Shown in pieces: positions 6,037 to 13,803 of a stretch of 21,054 bases of DNA. The notes under the pieces were generated by a model that worked only from the letters and a program-made list of their open reading frames with translations, was not told the origin of the DNA and made no database searches. Source of the DNA: RGIG7450 sp045577655 (GTDB lineage Bacteria > Bacillota > Clostridia > RUG12999); contig JAZNIU010000015.1 of assembly GCA_045577655.1 (NCBI GenBank), positions 1 to 21,054 of the forward strand. Direction: 5' to 3'. The position numbers were made by a program, and so were the translations under genes. The stretch's first letter is position 1. Each line of letters opens with the position of its first letter.

Positions 6037-6633
6037 TTGAATAAATCAGAGAGCAAATATTTCAACACTGCCAAAAAAATGGACAAGGCACTTTTATCCC
6101 TTCTTAAAGAAAAATCATTTGAATATATAACAGTTAGTGAAATATGTAAAAAAGCAAATGTAAATCGTTCCACATTCTATCTTCATTATGAAAACACGGT
6201 TGATCTGCTTGATGAGACAGCAAGATTTCTTCTCGATGATTTCTGTGCATATTTTGACGATGACAAAAAAAGTGTAGCTAAAAAAATTGCTGAAAGCTCT
6301 CTTGATGAACTAAATTTCATTTCAGATAAGTATTTGCATCCATATTTATCATACATTAAAGAAAACCGGCTCTTATTCTCTACTGTTTTATTACACGCTG
6401 ATTCATTCAGATTTAATGAAACATTTCAAAAACTTTATGAAAATATTTTTAATCCTATTTTAGAACGGTTTAATTACCCGGTTACTGACAGAAAATACGC
6501 TATGATGTTTTATCTTAATGGAATAACTGCCGTTGTAACACAGTGGTTAAAAGATGGATGTATAAAGACAATTGATGAAATTTCGCGAATAATTTACGTA
6601 TGTATATTTGGGTTAAAAAACGATAATAGCTAA
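6037..6633 (+). CDS. TetR/AcrR family transcriptional regulator
   Basis: 198 residues. The N-terminal helix-turn-helix lies at about 13-60, with the family sequence ITVSEICKKANVNRSTFYLHYENTVDLLDE (31-60). The C-terminal ligand/dimer domain ends with YLNGITAVVTQWLKDGC (159-175), typical of the TetR_C_7 type found in many Firmicute regulators next to membrane proteins. The start is TTG 6037, eight bases after AAAAGGAG. The next ATG (codon 15) would remove part of helix 1. It lies 20 bases after the membrane protein gene and is closed by a strong terminator. The likely role is a repressor of its own unit through the palindrome at 5625-5643. The ligand is unknown. Confidence 0.88.
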   Translation: MNKSESKYFNTAKKMDKALLSLLKEKSFEYITVSEICKKANVNRSTFYLHYENTVDLLDETARFLLDDFCAYFDDDKKSVAKKIAESSLDELNFISDKYLHPYLSYIKENRLLFSTVLLHADSFRFNETFQKLYENIFNPILERFNYPVTDRKYAMMFYLNGITAVVTQWLKDGCIKTIDEISRIIYVCIFGLKNDNS

Positions 6634-6660
6634 AAAAGACATCCCACCGGATGTCTTTTT
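6633..6660. terminator. Bidirectional terminator between tetR-type gene and Dabb gene
   Basis: Twelve-bp perfect stem AAAAAGACATCC (6633-6644), loop CACC, GGATGTCTTTTT (6649-6660). A-run on one side and T-run on the other let it end both convergent units. Confidence 0.88.
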
Positions 6661-6665
6661 CAATA

Positions 6666-6968
6666 TCAAATAACAAAATCGAGACAACTTCTTGTCTTTG
6701 TAAATGGACGAACTTTTCCGTCCGCAACTGCAACGTGTTCCGGGTGAGTAGCATAAAATTTGAGTGCTGCTTCATCTTCGAAAGAAGAGTCAAGCATCAA
6801 ATCTGCATTTGAGCTTTCAAGACCGTCTATGTAAACCTTAATGTCAATAAGACCGGCAATTTTTCCTGCAAGCCCTTCAAGTCCTTCTTTGATTTCAAGT
6901 TTTATTTGTTTTTTCTCTTCGCAGGACAACTCGTCCTTTAAGTTCCACAAAATAATATGTTTAACCAT
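6666..6968 (-). CDS. Dabb domain (stress-responsive alpha/beta barrel) protein
   Basis: 100 residues covering a complete Dabb domain, a dimeric ferredoxin-like barrel. Signatures are the N-terminal MVKHIILWNLKDE, with the conserved His-Ile-x-x-Trp strand, the GLIDIKVYIDG strand, and the C-terminal ALKFYATHPEHVAVADGKVRPF helix with YxxHPxH. Family members have varied or unknown functions, so none is assigned. It is the last gene of the long rimP-infB-truB operon: ATG 6968 lies 8 bases after the truB stop and the shared terminator follows at 6633-6660. Nothing in the sequence connects it biochemically to translation. Confidence 0.88.
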   Translation of the reverse strand: MVKHIILWNLKDELSCEEKKQIKLEIKEGLEGLAGKIAGLIDIKVYIDGLESSNADLMLDSSFEDEAALKFYATHPEHVAVADGKVRPFTKTRSCLDFVI

Positions 6969-6976
6969 ATTGCCTC

Positions 6977-7831
6977 CTATTTAAAAAAAGATTTTTCCAT
7001 TATAAGTTTATTTTTTTCAATTTTTGATATTGCCAAAAACTCTCCGTTTGAAGAATATACCCGGTACATCTGATTTTCAGGACCTTCAGCGAAAATTCTG
7101 ATGCCGTTTTTTATTTTAAAAGTTTCTTCCTCATTTGCAATAAACTCGGGATAGTTTAAAAACATTTTATCGGGCGGAATAATGTATTTTTCAGGCATTT
7201 TTTCAAATTCTTCAAAAGAAATGGATTTGTCAATTTCAAAAGGACCGCTTTTTGTTCTTACAAGGCTTTCCATAATTGCCCCACAACCAAGTCGTTGGCC
7301 GATATCGTGGCACAGAGTTCTGATGTATGTTCCTTTGGAGCAGGAAACATCAAGATAGGCTCTTTGACCATCAAACCCACTCACTTCAACCGAATAAATT
7401 GTGATTTTTCTGGGTTTTCGTTCAATTTCAATACCTTTTCTTGCGAGGTCATATAGTTTTTCGCCATTAACTTTCAGTGCCGAATACATTGGCGGAATTT
7501 GGTCTATTTCCCCTACAAACTTCTTTATCGTTTCAAGAAATTTTTCTTCAGATACATTGACTTCACTCTCTGACAAAACTTTTCCCGTTGCATCCTGGGT
7601 GTCGGTTACAATTCCAAGACGAATAACGGCACGGTATTTTTTGTCAGCATCTGTCAGCATACCGGCAAGTTTTGTTCCTTTCCCGATACATATAGGCAAA
7701 ACGCCCTCTGCATCGGGGTCCAGCGTTCCGGTATGTCCCACCTTTTTCATCCCAAGAATTTTTCTGACCTTTGCGACAGCGCCGTGAGAAGTAATTCCAA
7801 GCGGTTTATATATATTAACTATTCCGTCCAT
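6977..7831 (-). CDS. truB: tRNA pseudouridine-55 synthase TruB
   Basis: 284 residues. Makes the universal pseudouridine 55 in the T loop of tRNAs. The start MDGIVNIYKPLGITSH is the classic TruB N-terminus. The catalytic aspartate is D38 in GHTGTLDPDAEGVLP (32-46). Other motifs are KKYRAVIRLG (64-73), PPMYSALKVNGEKLYDLARKG (around 122-142) and CSKGTYIRTLCHDIG (around 165-180). A C-terminal extension after about residue 225 forms the small PUA-like domain typical of Firmicute TruB. It follows the nrnA-like gene with a 3-base gap. Confidence 0.97.
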   Translation of the reverse strand: MDGIVNIYKPLGITSHGAVAKVRKILGMKKVGHTGTLDPDAEGVLPICIGKGTKLAGMLTDADKKYRAVIRLGIVTDTQDATGKVLSESEVNVSEEKFLETIKKFVGEIDQIPPMYSALKVNGEKLYDLARKGIEIERKPRKITIYSVEVSGFDGQRAYLDVSCSKGTYIRTLCHDIGQRLGCGAIMESLVRTKSGPFEIDKSISFEEFEKMPEKYIIPPDKMFLNYPEFIANEEETFKIKNGIRIFAEGPENQMYRVYSSNGEFLAISKIEKNKLIMEKSFFK

Positions 7832-7834
7832 ATA

Positions 7835-8764
7835 TTAAATCCTCTCCGAAACAACTTTTATAAAAAGTTCTTTTGCCTCTTCAAGAGGTTTTTCTATTGT
7901 ACAGCCGGCAGCATTTTTATGGCCACCGCCGCCAAAAACCGCACACATTTCTCTGGCATCAATATCCCCAAAGGTTCTAAAACTTACTTTAATTTTGTTT
8001 TCTTCTTTTTCTTTAAAAAGAATTCCTGCTTTCACTCCCTCAATGTTAAGAGCGAAATTAACAATTCCGTTAAGCAGGTCTTCATTTTTTATCATATTAT
8101 GCCTGATGGAGATTGCACAAACTGTACCACCTGCAAAAAATTCAAGGTTATTAACCGCAAATTTGTGAATTTCAAGTTTTTCTCTCGGCATCATTTCAAG
8201 ACACATTCTTGTTATATAAGCATGATCAATTTTTTCAACAATTTCCGATAAAATCAAATGTGTTTCAGAAGTTGTGTTTGAATATCTGCAGCCGCCGGTA
8301 TCTGTCATAATTGCAATATAAATCGCCTGAGCAATTTCGCTTGTGATTTTAACATCCATAACCTTTAAAAGCTTAAAGATGAGTTCTCCGGTTGCTGCAG
8401 CAGATGGCTGGGATAAAACCAGTTTCTCTGCTGCTTTGCAATCAAGATGGTGGTCAATAATTATTTTTGTTTTTGCCTTATCAAATAACTTTGCCGAATC
8501 GCCTGCTCTTGAAATATCATTAAAATCAAGACCGACTACACATTCCGCAACAATTGTGTCGTCATATTTTGCAGGCTCCCATCCCGTAAATTTGAAACTA
8601 ACCGGAAGATTTTCATCAAGCACAACCTCTGCCGGAATATTCATGCTTTCAAGCGCAAATTTAAGCGCAAATGAGCTTCCGAGTGCATCTCCGTCAGGAT
8701 TCTGATGAGTAACAATATAAACTTTTTTCTGGGTTTTTAACGTTTTAAAAATTTCATTAAACAT
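7835..8764 (-). CDS. nrnA: DHH-family phosphoesterase, NrnA-like nanoRNase/pAp phosphatase
   Basis: 309 residues with the full DHH/DHHA1 arrangement. Metal-binding motifs are THQNPDGDALGS (19-30), GLDFND (78-83), IIIDHH (101-106) and MTDTGGCRYSNTT (153-165). The RNA/nucleotide-binding C-terminal domain ends with the GGGGHKNAAGC motif (278-288). This architecture matches NrnA, which degrades 2-5-nt RNAs and dephosphorylates pAp in Firmicutes. Its place between rbfA and truB is common in Clostridia. ATG 8764 lies three bases after the rbfA stop. The exact substrate (nanoRNA, pAp or a cyclic-dinucleotide product) cannot be read from sequence. Confidence 0.9.
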   Translation of the reverse strand: MFNEIFKTLKTQKKVYIVTHQNPDGDALGSSFALKFALESMNIPAEVVLDENLPVSFKFTGWEPAKYDDTIVAECVVGLDFNDISRAGDSAKLFDKAKTKIIIDHHLDCKAAEKLVLSQPSAAATGELIFKLLKVMDVKITSEIAQAIYIAIMTDTGGCRYSNTTSETHLILSEIVEKIDHAYITRMCLEMMPREKLEIHKFAVNNLEFFAGGTVCAISIRHNMIKNEDLLNGIVNFALNIEGVKAGILFKEKEENKIKVSFRTFGDIDAREMCAVFGGGGHKNAAGCTIEKPLEEAKELFIKVVSERI

Positions 8765-8767
8765 AAT

Positions 8768-9112
8768 CTACCCTTTTTCTATTTCAGATAACAGTTTTGA
8801 AATATGCGCACCATATTCTATAGAATTGTCAAGTACAAAAGAAATTTCAGGAGTATATCTTATCTGCAGAGCACGGCCTGCTTCCTTGCGCAGAAAACCG
8901 GCAGCACTATTAAGCCCTTTTATGGTATTTTGTTTTTCTTCATCACTGCCCATAACACTAACATAAATTTTGGCAAATTTAAAATCTTTTGTTACTTTTG
9001 CAGAAATTATTGAACACATACCTGAAATTCGCGGGTCTTTGAGGGTTGGAATAAGCGCAGCAAGCTCTTTTTTTAATTCCTCCGAAACACGCATGGTTCT
9101 GTCAACTGACAT
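8768..9112 (-). CDS. rbfA: 30S ribosome-binding factor RbfA
   Basis: 114 residues, the normal size. RbfA assists late 30S maturation near the 16S 5' helix. Family features are DRTMRVSEELKKELAALI at the N-terminus (4-21), DPRISGMCSIISAKVTKDFKFAKIYVSVMG in the middle and the C-terminal LRKEAGRALQIRYTPEISFVLDNSIEYG, which carries the conserved R-x-x-P-x-L/I-x-F-x-x-D pattern. ATG 9112 lies six bases after the infB stop with an AAAGGA ribosome binding site inside infB. Confidence 0.95.
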   Translation of the reverse strand: MSVDRTMRVSEELKKELAALIPTLKDPRISGMCSIISAKVTKDFKFAKIYVSVMGSDEEKQNTIKGLNSAAGFLRKEAGRALQIRYTPEISFVLDNSIEYGAHISKLLSEIEKG

Positions 9113-9118
9113 ATATCA

Positions 9119-11347
9119 TCATGTCCTTTCTGTTTCTTCCATTATGAATGCTTCAATAATGTCGCCTTCTTTAAGGTCGTTGAATTTTTCAATACTCATA
9201 CCACATTCGAAACCTTCAGCAACTTCTTTTGCATCATCTTTAAATCTCTTAAGTGAACTGAGCACGCCTTCGTGAACAACTATACCGTCACGGTTTACCC
9301 TGATTTGTGCATTTCTTGTGATTTTTCCGTCAACAACATGACAACCGGCAATTGTTCCAACACCGGAAACCTTAAAGAGCTGACGAATTTCAGCGTGACC
9401 AATTATTTTTTCAACATATTCAGGAGCAAGCATACCTTTCATAGCAGCTTCAATTTCTTCAATAGCCTGATATATTACTCTGTAAAGTCTAATGTCAACA
9501 TTCTTGTCTGCAGCAGACTGGCTTGCACCATTTGTAGGACGAACGTTGAAGCCGACAATAATTGCATTAGATGCGTCTGCAAGCATAACGTCAGAATCGT
9601 TTACAGCACCAACTGCGCCATGAATAATGTTAATTCTAACTTCGTCGTTGGAAAGCTTGAGAAGTGACTGTTTTACCGCTTCAACAGAGCCCTGAACGTC
9701 AGCTTTAACAATAATGTTAAGGTCTTTAACGTCGCCATTGTTAATCTGATTGAACAAATCATCAAGAGAAACAGGTTTTCTTGCATTCTGTTCATCATTT
9801 TTAATTTTAAATTTACGGGCTTCGATTACGTGTTTTGCCATTTTTTCATTGTCAACACAATAGAACAAATCTCCACCCTCCGGTGTTTCGTTAAGACCAA
9901 GTATTTCAACCGGTGTTGACGGACCGGCAATGTTTATTTTCTTTCCTTTATGGTCGGTCATGGCTCTGACCTTACCCATAGCAGTTCCCGCAACAATAAG
10001 GTCACCTGCATGAAGTGTACCATTTTGAACAAGCACGGTTGCAATTGTACCTTTTGCTTTGTCAAGACGAGATTCAATAACAATACCTTTTGCTTTTCTG
10101 TTGGGATTAGCTTTAAGCTCTTTCATATCGGCAACCAAAAGCGCCATTTCAAGAAGATTGTCTATACCCTCACCTGTGAGCGCAGAAACAGGAACACAGA
10201 TTGTGTCACCGCCCCAATCTTCAGGGATGAGCTCATATTCAGTGAGTTCTTGTTTTACACGATCAGGATTTGCTGCAGGTTTGTCAATTTTGTTTATAGC
10301 AACAATAGTTGTAACTCCGGCAGCTTTTGCGTGGTTTATTGCTTCTACAGTCTGTGGCATAACACCGTCGTCTGCAGCAACAACAAGAATTGCAATATCC
10401 GTAGCCTGGGCACCACGAAGTCTCATAGCAGTAAACGCTTCATGTCCGGGAGTGTCAAGAAATGTTATAATCCTGTCATTTACGTTAACACTGTACGCAC
10501 CTATATGCTGTGTAATACCGCCCGCTTCGGTTGCAGTAACTTTACTTTTTCTGATATAGTCAAGCAAAGATGTTTTACCATGGTCAACGTGACCCATAAC
10601 AACAACAACCGGCGGTCTTGGCAGAAGGTCTTCTTCGTTGTCGGGAGTATCGGCAAAAAGAATATCCTCGTCTGTATAAATTATTTCATGTTCAACTTTT
10701 GCGCCAAGGTCTTCAGCAACAAGAGCAGCTGTATCAAAATCGAGATTGTCGTTGACAGTCGCCATTGTTCCAAGCATCATAAGTCTTTTTATTATTTCCG
10801 TAGCCGGTTTTTTCATTCGTTCGGCAAGTTCACCAACAGTGATTTCATCCGGAATTAAAACATGGATTTCTTCCACTGTAACTTTTTGTGTTTTTGCCTG
10901 TTTTTCGATGTTTTCGTGTTTTTCTTTCTGTTTATTGCCTTTTTTAATTTTCTGTACTTTTGTGTCAGAATTTTTCATTTCAGGCAAAATGTCCTGAAGC
11001 CTCGATTCCTCTTCAAACTTTTCAAGGTCAACGGCATTTGCTCTTGTGTCAACATAACGTGACTGTTTTTCTACAACTTTTTCTTCAGGAACATTTTCTT
11101 CAACCACTTCTTCCGGCTCCTGAGTTTCCGGTATCTCTTCTTTTTTCTCAACAGTTTTTTCAAAAGAAATGGGAGTTCCGTCATCATATTTTTTTGTTAA
11201 AATGTCGTAGGCAACATCAAGCTCAGCCTCTTCCAGACTGCTTGTTGTTGTTTTCTTTTCAATGCCCACCTCTTTCAACATTTCAAGAAGGTCTTTGCCT
11301 TTAAGTTCAAAGGCTTTTGCAAAATCACTTATTTTTATTTTAGCCAT
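9119..11347 (-). CDS. infB: Translation initiation factor IF-2
   Basis: 742 residues. IF-2 positions initiator tRNA and drives subunit joining. The N-terminal IF2_N-type module (1-55) is followed by an acidic/basic low-complexity linker (about 60-160), a second IF2_N-like helical module (165-220), and the GTPase domain: G1 GHVDHGKT (252-259), G2 at GGITQHIGAY (276-285), G3 DTPGHE (298-303), G4 NKID (352-355) and G5 SAL near 390. Domains II-IV follow, ending with the initiator-tRNA-binding C2 barrel (VSGVGTIAGCHVVDGKI). The linker is short compared with Bacillus or enterobacterial IF-2. ATG 11347 is preceded by GGAGGG. Confidence 0.98.
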   Translation of the reverse strand: MAKIKISDFAKAFELKGKDLLEMLKEVGIEKKTTTSSLEEAELDVAYDILTKKYDDGTPISFEKTVEKKEEIPETQEPEEVVEENVPEEKVVEKQSRYVDTRANAVDLEKFEEESRLQDILPEMKNSDTKVQKIKKGNKQKEKHENIEKQAKTQKVTVEEIHVLIPDEITVGELAERMKKPATEIIKRLMMLGTMATVNDNLDFDTAALVAEDLGAKVEHEIIYTDEDILFADTPDNEEDLLPRPPVVVVMGHVDHGKTSLLDYIRKSKVTATEAGGITQHIGAYSVNVNDRIITFLDTPGHEAFTAMRLRGAQATDIAILVVAADDGVMPQTVEAINHAKAAGVTTIVAINKIDKPAANPDRVKQELTEYELIPEDWGGDTICVPVSALTGEGIDNLLEMALLVADMKELKANPNRKAKGIVIESRLDKAKGTIATVLVQNGTLHAGDLIVAGTAMGKVRAMTDHKGKKINIAGPSTPVEILGLNETPEGGDLFYCVDNEKMAKHVIEARKFKIKNDEQNARKPVSLDDLFNQINNGDVKDLNIIVKADVQGSVEAVKQSLLKLSNDEVRINIIHGAVGAVNDSDVMLADASNAIIVGFNVRPTNGASQSAADKNVDIRLYRVIYQAIEEIEAAMKGMLAPEYVEKIIGHAEIRQLFKVSGVGTIAGCHVVDGKITRNAQIRVNRDGIVVHEGVLSSLKRFKDDAKEVAEGFECGMSIEKFNDLKEGDIIEAFIMEETERT

Positions 11348-11374
11348 AAATAATCCCTCCGGTTTCCTGCCAAA

Positions 11375-11671
11375 TTAAATCAATTTCAAAATTCCTTCGG
11401 CAAAATCTTTATTTTTAACTCCGATAACTGCTTTTTCGTCAAATCCCACAGCGTAACCCAGCCAGGATTTTGTTTTGTAGACAATCAGTTTAACCTTCTG
11501 TTTATCACAAAGATTTTTAAACTTTTTTTCGGTGCTTTCTCCTGCATCATCTGCAACCATAACCAGAAAACACTTTTTAGTTTTAATGGCATTTTCCGTT
11601 GCACTTGCACCACATGCCAGATTTCCTGATTTTCTGCAAAGTCCAAGCAGTCCAATTAACTTTTTTTCCAA
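11375..11671 (-). CDS. ylxQ: YlxQ-type L7Ae-family RNA-binding protein
   Basis: 98 residues of the ribosomal L7Ae/L30e/S12e/Gadd45 family, the YlxQ protein found between ylxR and infB in most Firmicutes. Sequence pattern: LIGLLGLCRKSGNLACGASATENAIKTKK and FLVMVADDAGEST, matching the G-x-x-x-A-G-x-x-x-x-x-x-A-I-x-x-x-K and L-x-x-x-A-x-D-A-S blocks of kink-turn-binding proteins. Start is TTG 11671, nine bases after GGAG. No ATG is suitably placed. Probably binds kink-turn RNA. Its cellular target is unknown. Confidence 0.88.
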   Translation of the reverse strand: MEKKLIGLLGLCRKSGNLACGASATENAIKTKKCFLVMVADDAGESTEKKFKNLCDKQKVKLIVYKTKSWLGYAVGFDEKAVIGVKNKDFAEGILKLI

Positions 11672-11674
11672 AAT

Positions 11675-11938
11675 TTACAACTCCTTTTTAAGAAGTTCAT
11701 AAAATTCATCGGCAATTTTAACGGAAAGTGCGCGTTCAAATGCTTTCTTTTTCTTTGCAAGGTCTATGCATTTTTCATTTCTGCAAATGTAAGCGCCTCT
11801 GCCGCCCGCCTTAAAAGTTTTATCAACCAAAACCTCTCCGTCTTTCACAACAAAACGAACAAGTTCTTCTTTTGTTTTCATCTCGCCACAGGCAATACAT
11901 TTTCGAAGTGGAATTTTTTTATTCCTCTGAGCTGTCAT
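11675..11938 (-). CDS. rnpM: RNase P modulator RnpM (YlxR)
   Basis: 87 residues of the YlxR family (DUF448), which binds RNA and has been shown in Bacillus to modulate RNase P. Family motifs are IPLRKCIACGEMKTKEELVRFV (9-30) with the CxxC at 14-17, and KAGGRGAYICRNEKC (43-57) containing the hallmark GRGAY. The start overlaps nusA by 20 bases. The ribosome binding site AAGGAG lies ten bases upstream within nusA. It is followed after three bases by ylxQ. Confidence 0.93.
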   Translation of the reverse strand: MTAQRNKKIPLRKCIACGEMKTKEELVRFVVKDGEVLVDKTFKAGGRGAYICRNEKCIDLAKKKKAFERALSVKIADEFYELLKKEL

Positions 11939-13058
11939 TTTCTTTTAACTCCTTAATGTACGCGCTGCTGCTTTTAATATCAATTTTCCATCCGGTAAGT
12001 CTTGCCGCAAGTTTTGCATTAAGACCTGCTTTACCGATTGCAAGTGAAAGCTGTGATTCTTCAACGATTACCATAGCTTCTTTTTTATTGTTTGCAAGAG
12101 CAGTTTCGTCTATAATTACTTTGGAAACCTGCGCAGGAAGAAGTGCAGCACTGATAAATTCTTCAGGATTTTCACTGTAGTTTACTATATCAATTTTTTC
12201 TCCACCAAGTTCTTCAACAATAGCATTTACTCTGATTCCGCGGTTACCAACACAAGCACCAACCGGTTCAACATCGCTGTCATTTGAAAGAACGGCAATC
12301 TTGCTTCTAACGCCCGGTTCACGGGAAACCGATTTGATTTCTACAATACCATCTTTAATTTCAGGAACTTCTCTTTCAAAAAGTTTTGCAACAAAATTCG
12401 GTTCTGTTCTTGAAACCTGGATGAAAGTTCCTTTTGGAGAAGAATTAACGTCCAGAACATAAAGAAGGAATTTTCCACCACGGGAATAGGTCTCTCCCAT
12501 AATCTGTCCTTTAAAAGACATAATGGCTTCTGCGCGGTCAATGCTGAAAATTACATTATATCTTGGTTTTTGAGGAGCTTTTTCATCTTCTCTTCTTCTG
12601 GAATCAACACGTTCAATTCTGTCAACAACCCCGCCGATAATATCGCCTTCGCTAATATTAAAGTCTAAAAGGAGTTGTTCTCTTTCAGCTTCGCGGATTT
12701 TTTGCATAATAATCTGTTTTGCAGTGCCGGCAGCAATTCTTCCAAAGTTTCTCGGAAGTATTGCAACATCAATTTCATCGCCGATTGCAGCTTTCTTTTT
12801 AATCTTCTGAGCATCTTCCAGGAGGATTTCTCTTCCCTCTTCAACATCACCGAGTTTTTCAACAACAATCTTTTTTGTAACAACTTTTACTTCGCCTGTT
12901 TTCGGGTCAACAGTGATATTAACGTCTTCCTGTTCATCCTTATAATTTCTTTTGTAGGCATGAATCAATGCGTTTTCAAGTGCTTCAAGAACCAATTCTC
13001 TTTTAATGTTTTTTTCTTTTTCGAGAAGGTCAAGTGCTTCGTTAAGTTCGTTTTTCAT
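11919..13058 (-). CDS. nusA: Transcription termination/antitermination protein NusA
   Basis: 379 residues, the shorter Firmicute form lacking the C-terminal acidic repeats. The N-terminal RNA-polymerase-binding domain (1-130) is followed by an S1 domain (about 137-222) and two KH domains: KH1 with VGNRGIRVNAIVEELGGEKIDIV (270-292) and KH2 with LAIGKAGLNAKLAARLTGWKIDI (339-361). The S1 domain holds a charged stretch, RRREDEKAPQKPR (154-166), that looks like a small insertion compared with the usual S1 loop. The ribosome binding site GGGAGG precedes ATG 13058. The gene follows rimP by 18 bases. NusA controls pausing and intrinsic termination and, in Bacillus, its own operon's leader. Confidence 0.97.
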   Translation of the reverse strand: MKNELNEALDLLEKEKNIKRELVLEALENALIHAYKRNYKDEQEDVNITVDPKTGEVKVVTKKIVVEKLGDVEEGREILLEDAQKIKKKAAIGDEIDVAILPRNFGRIAAGTAKQIIMQKIREAEREQLLLDFNISEGDIIGGVVDRIERVDSRRREDEKAPQKPRYNVIFSIDRAEAIMSFKGQIMGETYSRGGKFLLYVLDVNSSPKGTFIQVSRTEPNFVAKLFEREVPEIKDGIVEIKSVSREPGVRSKIAVLSNDSDVEPVGACVGNRGIRVNAIVEELGGEKIDIVNYSENPEEFISAALLPAQVSKVIIDETALANNKKEAMVIVEESQLSLAIGKAGLNAKLAARLTGWKIDIKSSSAYIKELKENDSSEE

Positions 13059-13076
13059 TTTTGTAAATTCCTCCCA

Positions 13077-13532
13077 TTAAAATTCATAATACAGATTTAC
13101 TGCAGATATATTTGTATTGTTTAATGTAATATCTTTATCATCAACTGAAATAACTAAATTTTCTTTATCATATTTTTTCAAAACCCCTACATGTTTTTTT
13201 GCGCCCTCTTCAGCGGAAAAAAGTCTTACCGAAATTTTGCTTCCTGTATACATTTCAAAATGCCAGGGTAAACAAAGTTTTCTTTCAAGGCCGGGGGAAG
13301 ACACTTCAAGCATATAGCTTTCGGATATTGGGTCTGCTTCGTCAAGAATATCGCTGACCGCACGGCTGACATTTTCACACTGGGTGATGTCAATTCCATT
13401 TTCCGAGTCAATAAGAAGTCTTAAAACTCTGTCTTTTCCTTCTTTTACAAATTCTACCAGATAAAGAAAACAACCTTCTTTCTCAACTTCATTTTCACAA
13501 AGCTTCCAGACAGTTTTTTCAATTTCGTTCAT
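13077..13532 (-). CDS. rimP: Ribosome maturation factor RimP
   Basis: 151 residues with the two-domain RimP layout: an alpha/beta N-terminal domain ending with the signature YMLEVSSPGLERKL (about 73-86), preceded by LRLLIDSENGIDITQCENVSRAVSDILDE, and a C-terminal SH3-like barrel. Needed for 30S assembly. First gene of the nusA-infB operon. ATG 13532 has AAAGGTAAGTG upstream. A promoter and hairpin leader lie in front of it. Confidence 0.95.
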   Translation of the reverse strand: MNEIEKTVWKLCENEVEKEGCFLYLVEFVKEGKDRVLRLLIDSENGIDITQCENVSRAVSDILDEADPISESYMLEVSSPGLERKLCLPWHFEMYTGSKISVRLFSAEEGAKKHVGVLKKYDKENLVISVDDKDITLNNTNISAVNLYYEF

Positions 13533-13556
13533 ATCATCACTTACCTTTCAACAAAA

Positions 13557-13584
13557 GTGAGTGGACTTTTAAAGCCCACTCACA
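13557..13584 (-). promoter_or_regulatory. Leader hairpin upstream of rimP, possible NusA-responsive attenuator
   Basis: Eight-bp arms GTGAGTGG (13558-13565) and CCACTCAC (13577-13584) enclose an imperfect CTTTTAAAG core. On the minus strand the hairpin is followed by only a short U-tract (CACTTTTG), then the rimP ribosome binding site. A weak terminator in this position would fit the NusA-dependent autoregulation of the rimP-nusA leader known in Bacillus subtilis. That role is inferred. Confidence 0.5.
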
Positions 13585-13609
13585 TTCCATACTATACCAA
13601 CTAATACAT

Positions 13610-13637
13610 ATTATATCATAAAAAAAATAAAATGCAA
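13610..13637 (-). promoter_or_regulatory. Promoter of the rimP-nusA-infB operon
   Basis: On the minus strand TTGCAT (13637-13632), a 16-base spacer and TATAAT (13615-13610) with an extended -10 TG. Transcription would start near 13602, upstream of the leader hairpin. Confidence 0.75.
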
Positions 13638-13698
13638 TAGTTTTTCGAATATTTTTTATTATAAAGTAAATAATATATTAAGAACTCCAATTCCTTAT

Positions 13699-13742
13699 AA
13701 AAATCTGTTAATATGCAGAAATGCATATTTTCAGATTTTTTT
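13699..13742. terminator. Orphan terminator-like hairpin
   Basis: Arms AAAAATCTG-TT-AATATGCA (13699-13717) and TGCATATT-TT-CAGATTTTT (13722-13740) pair perfectly except for a TT/TT internal bulge, with a GAAA tetraloop. The plus strand continues in Ts to 13742, and the minus strand also has a five-T tail. It lies between divergent promoters (rimP on minus, tRNA-Leu on plus), where no annotated transcript would need to end. Confidence 0.6.
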
Positions 13743-13761
13743 ATTTTTTTGAAAAAACCTA

Positions 13762-13790
13762 TTGACAAACTAAAATTTATTTGTTATACT
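13762..13790 (+). promoter_or_regulatory. Promoter of tRNA-Leu
   Basis: Consensus TTGACA (13762-13767), 17-base spacer, TATACT (13785-13790) with an extended -10 (TGT). The tRNA starts 14 bases later. Confidence 0.85.
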
Positions 13791-13803
13791 AAACAAGTCG
13801 CTT

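Noticed and set aside
10059..10559. A 166-residue hydrophobic plus-strand frame opposite infB
   Set aside because: Antisense reading of the GTPase domain; no ribosome binding site or family resemblance.
9950..10858. A 302-residue plus-strand reading frame opposite infB
   Set aside because: Shadow of infB: the product is rich in Cys, Asn and Ser with no recognisable domain, and infB is certain on the other strand.
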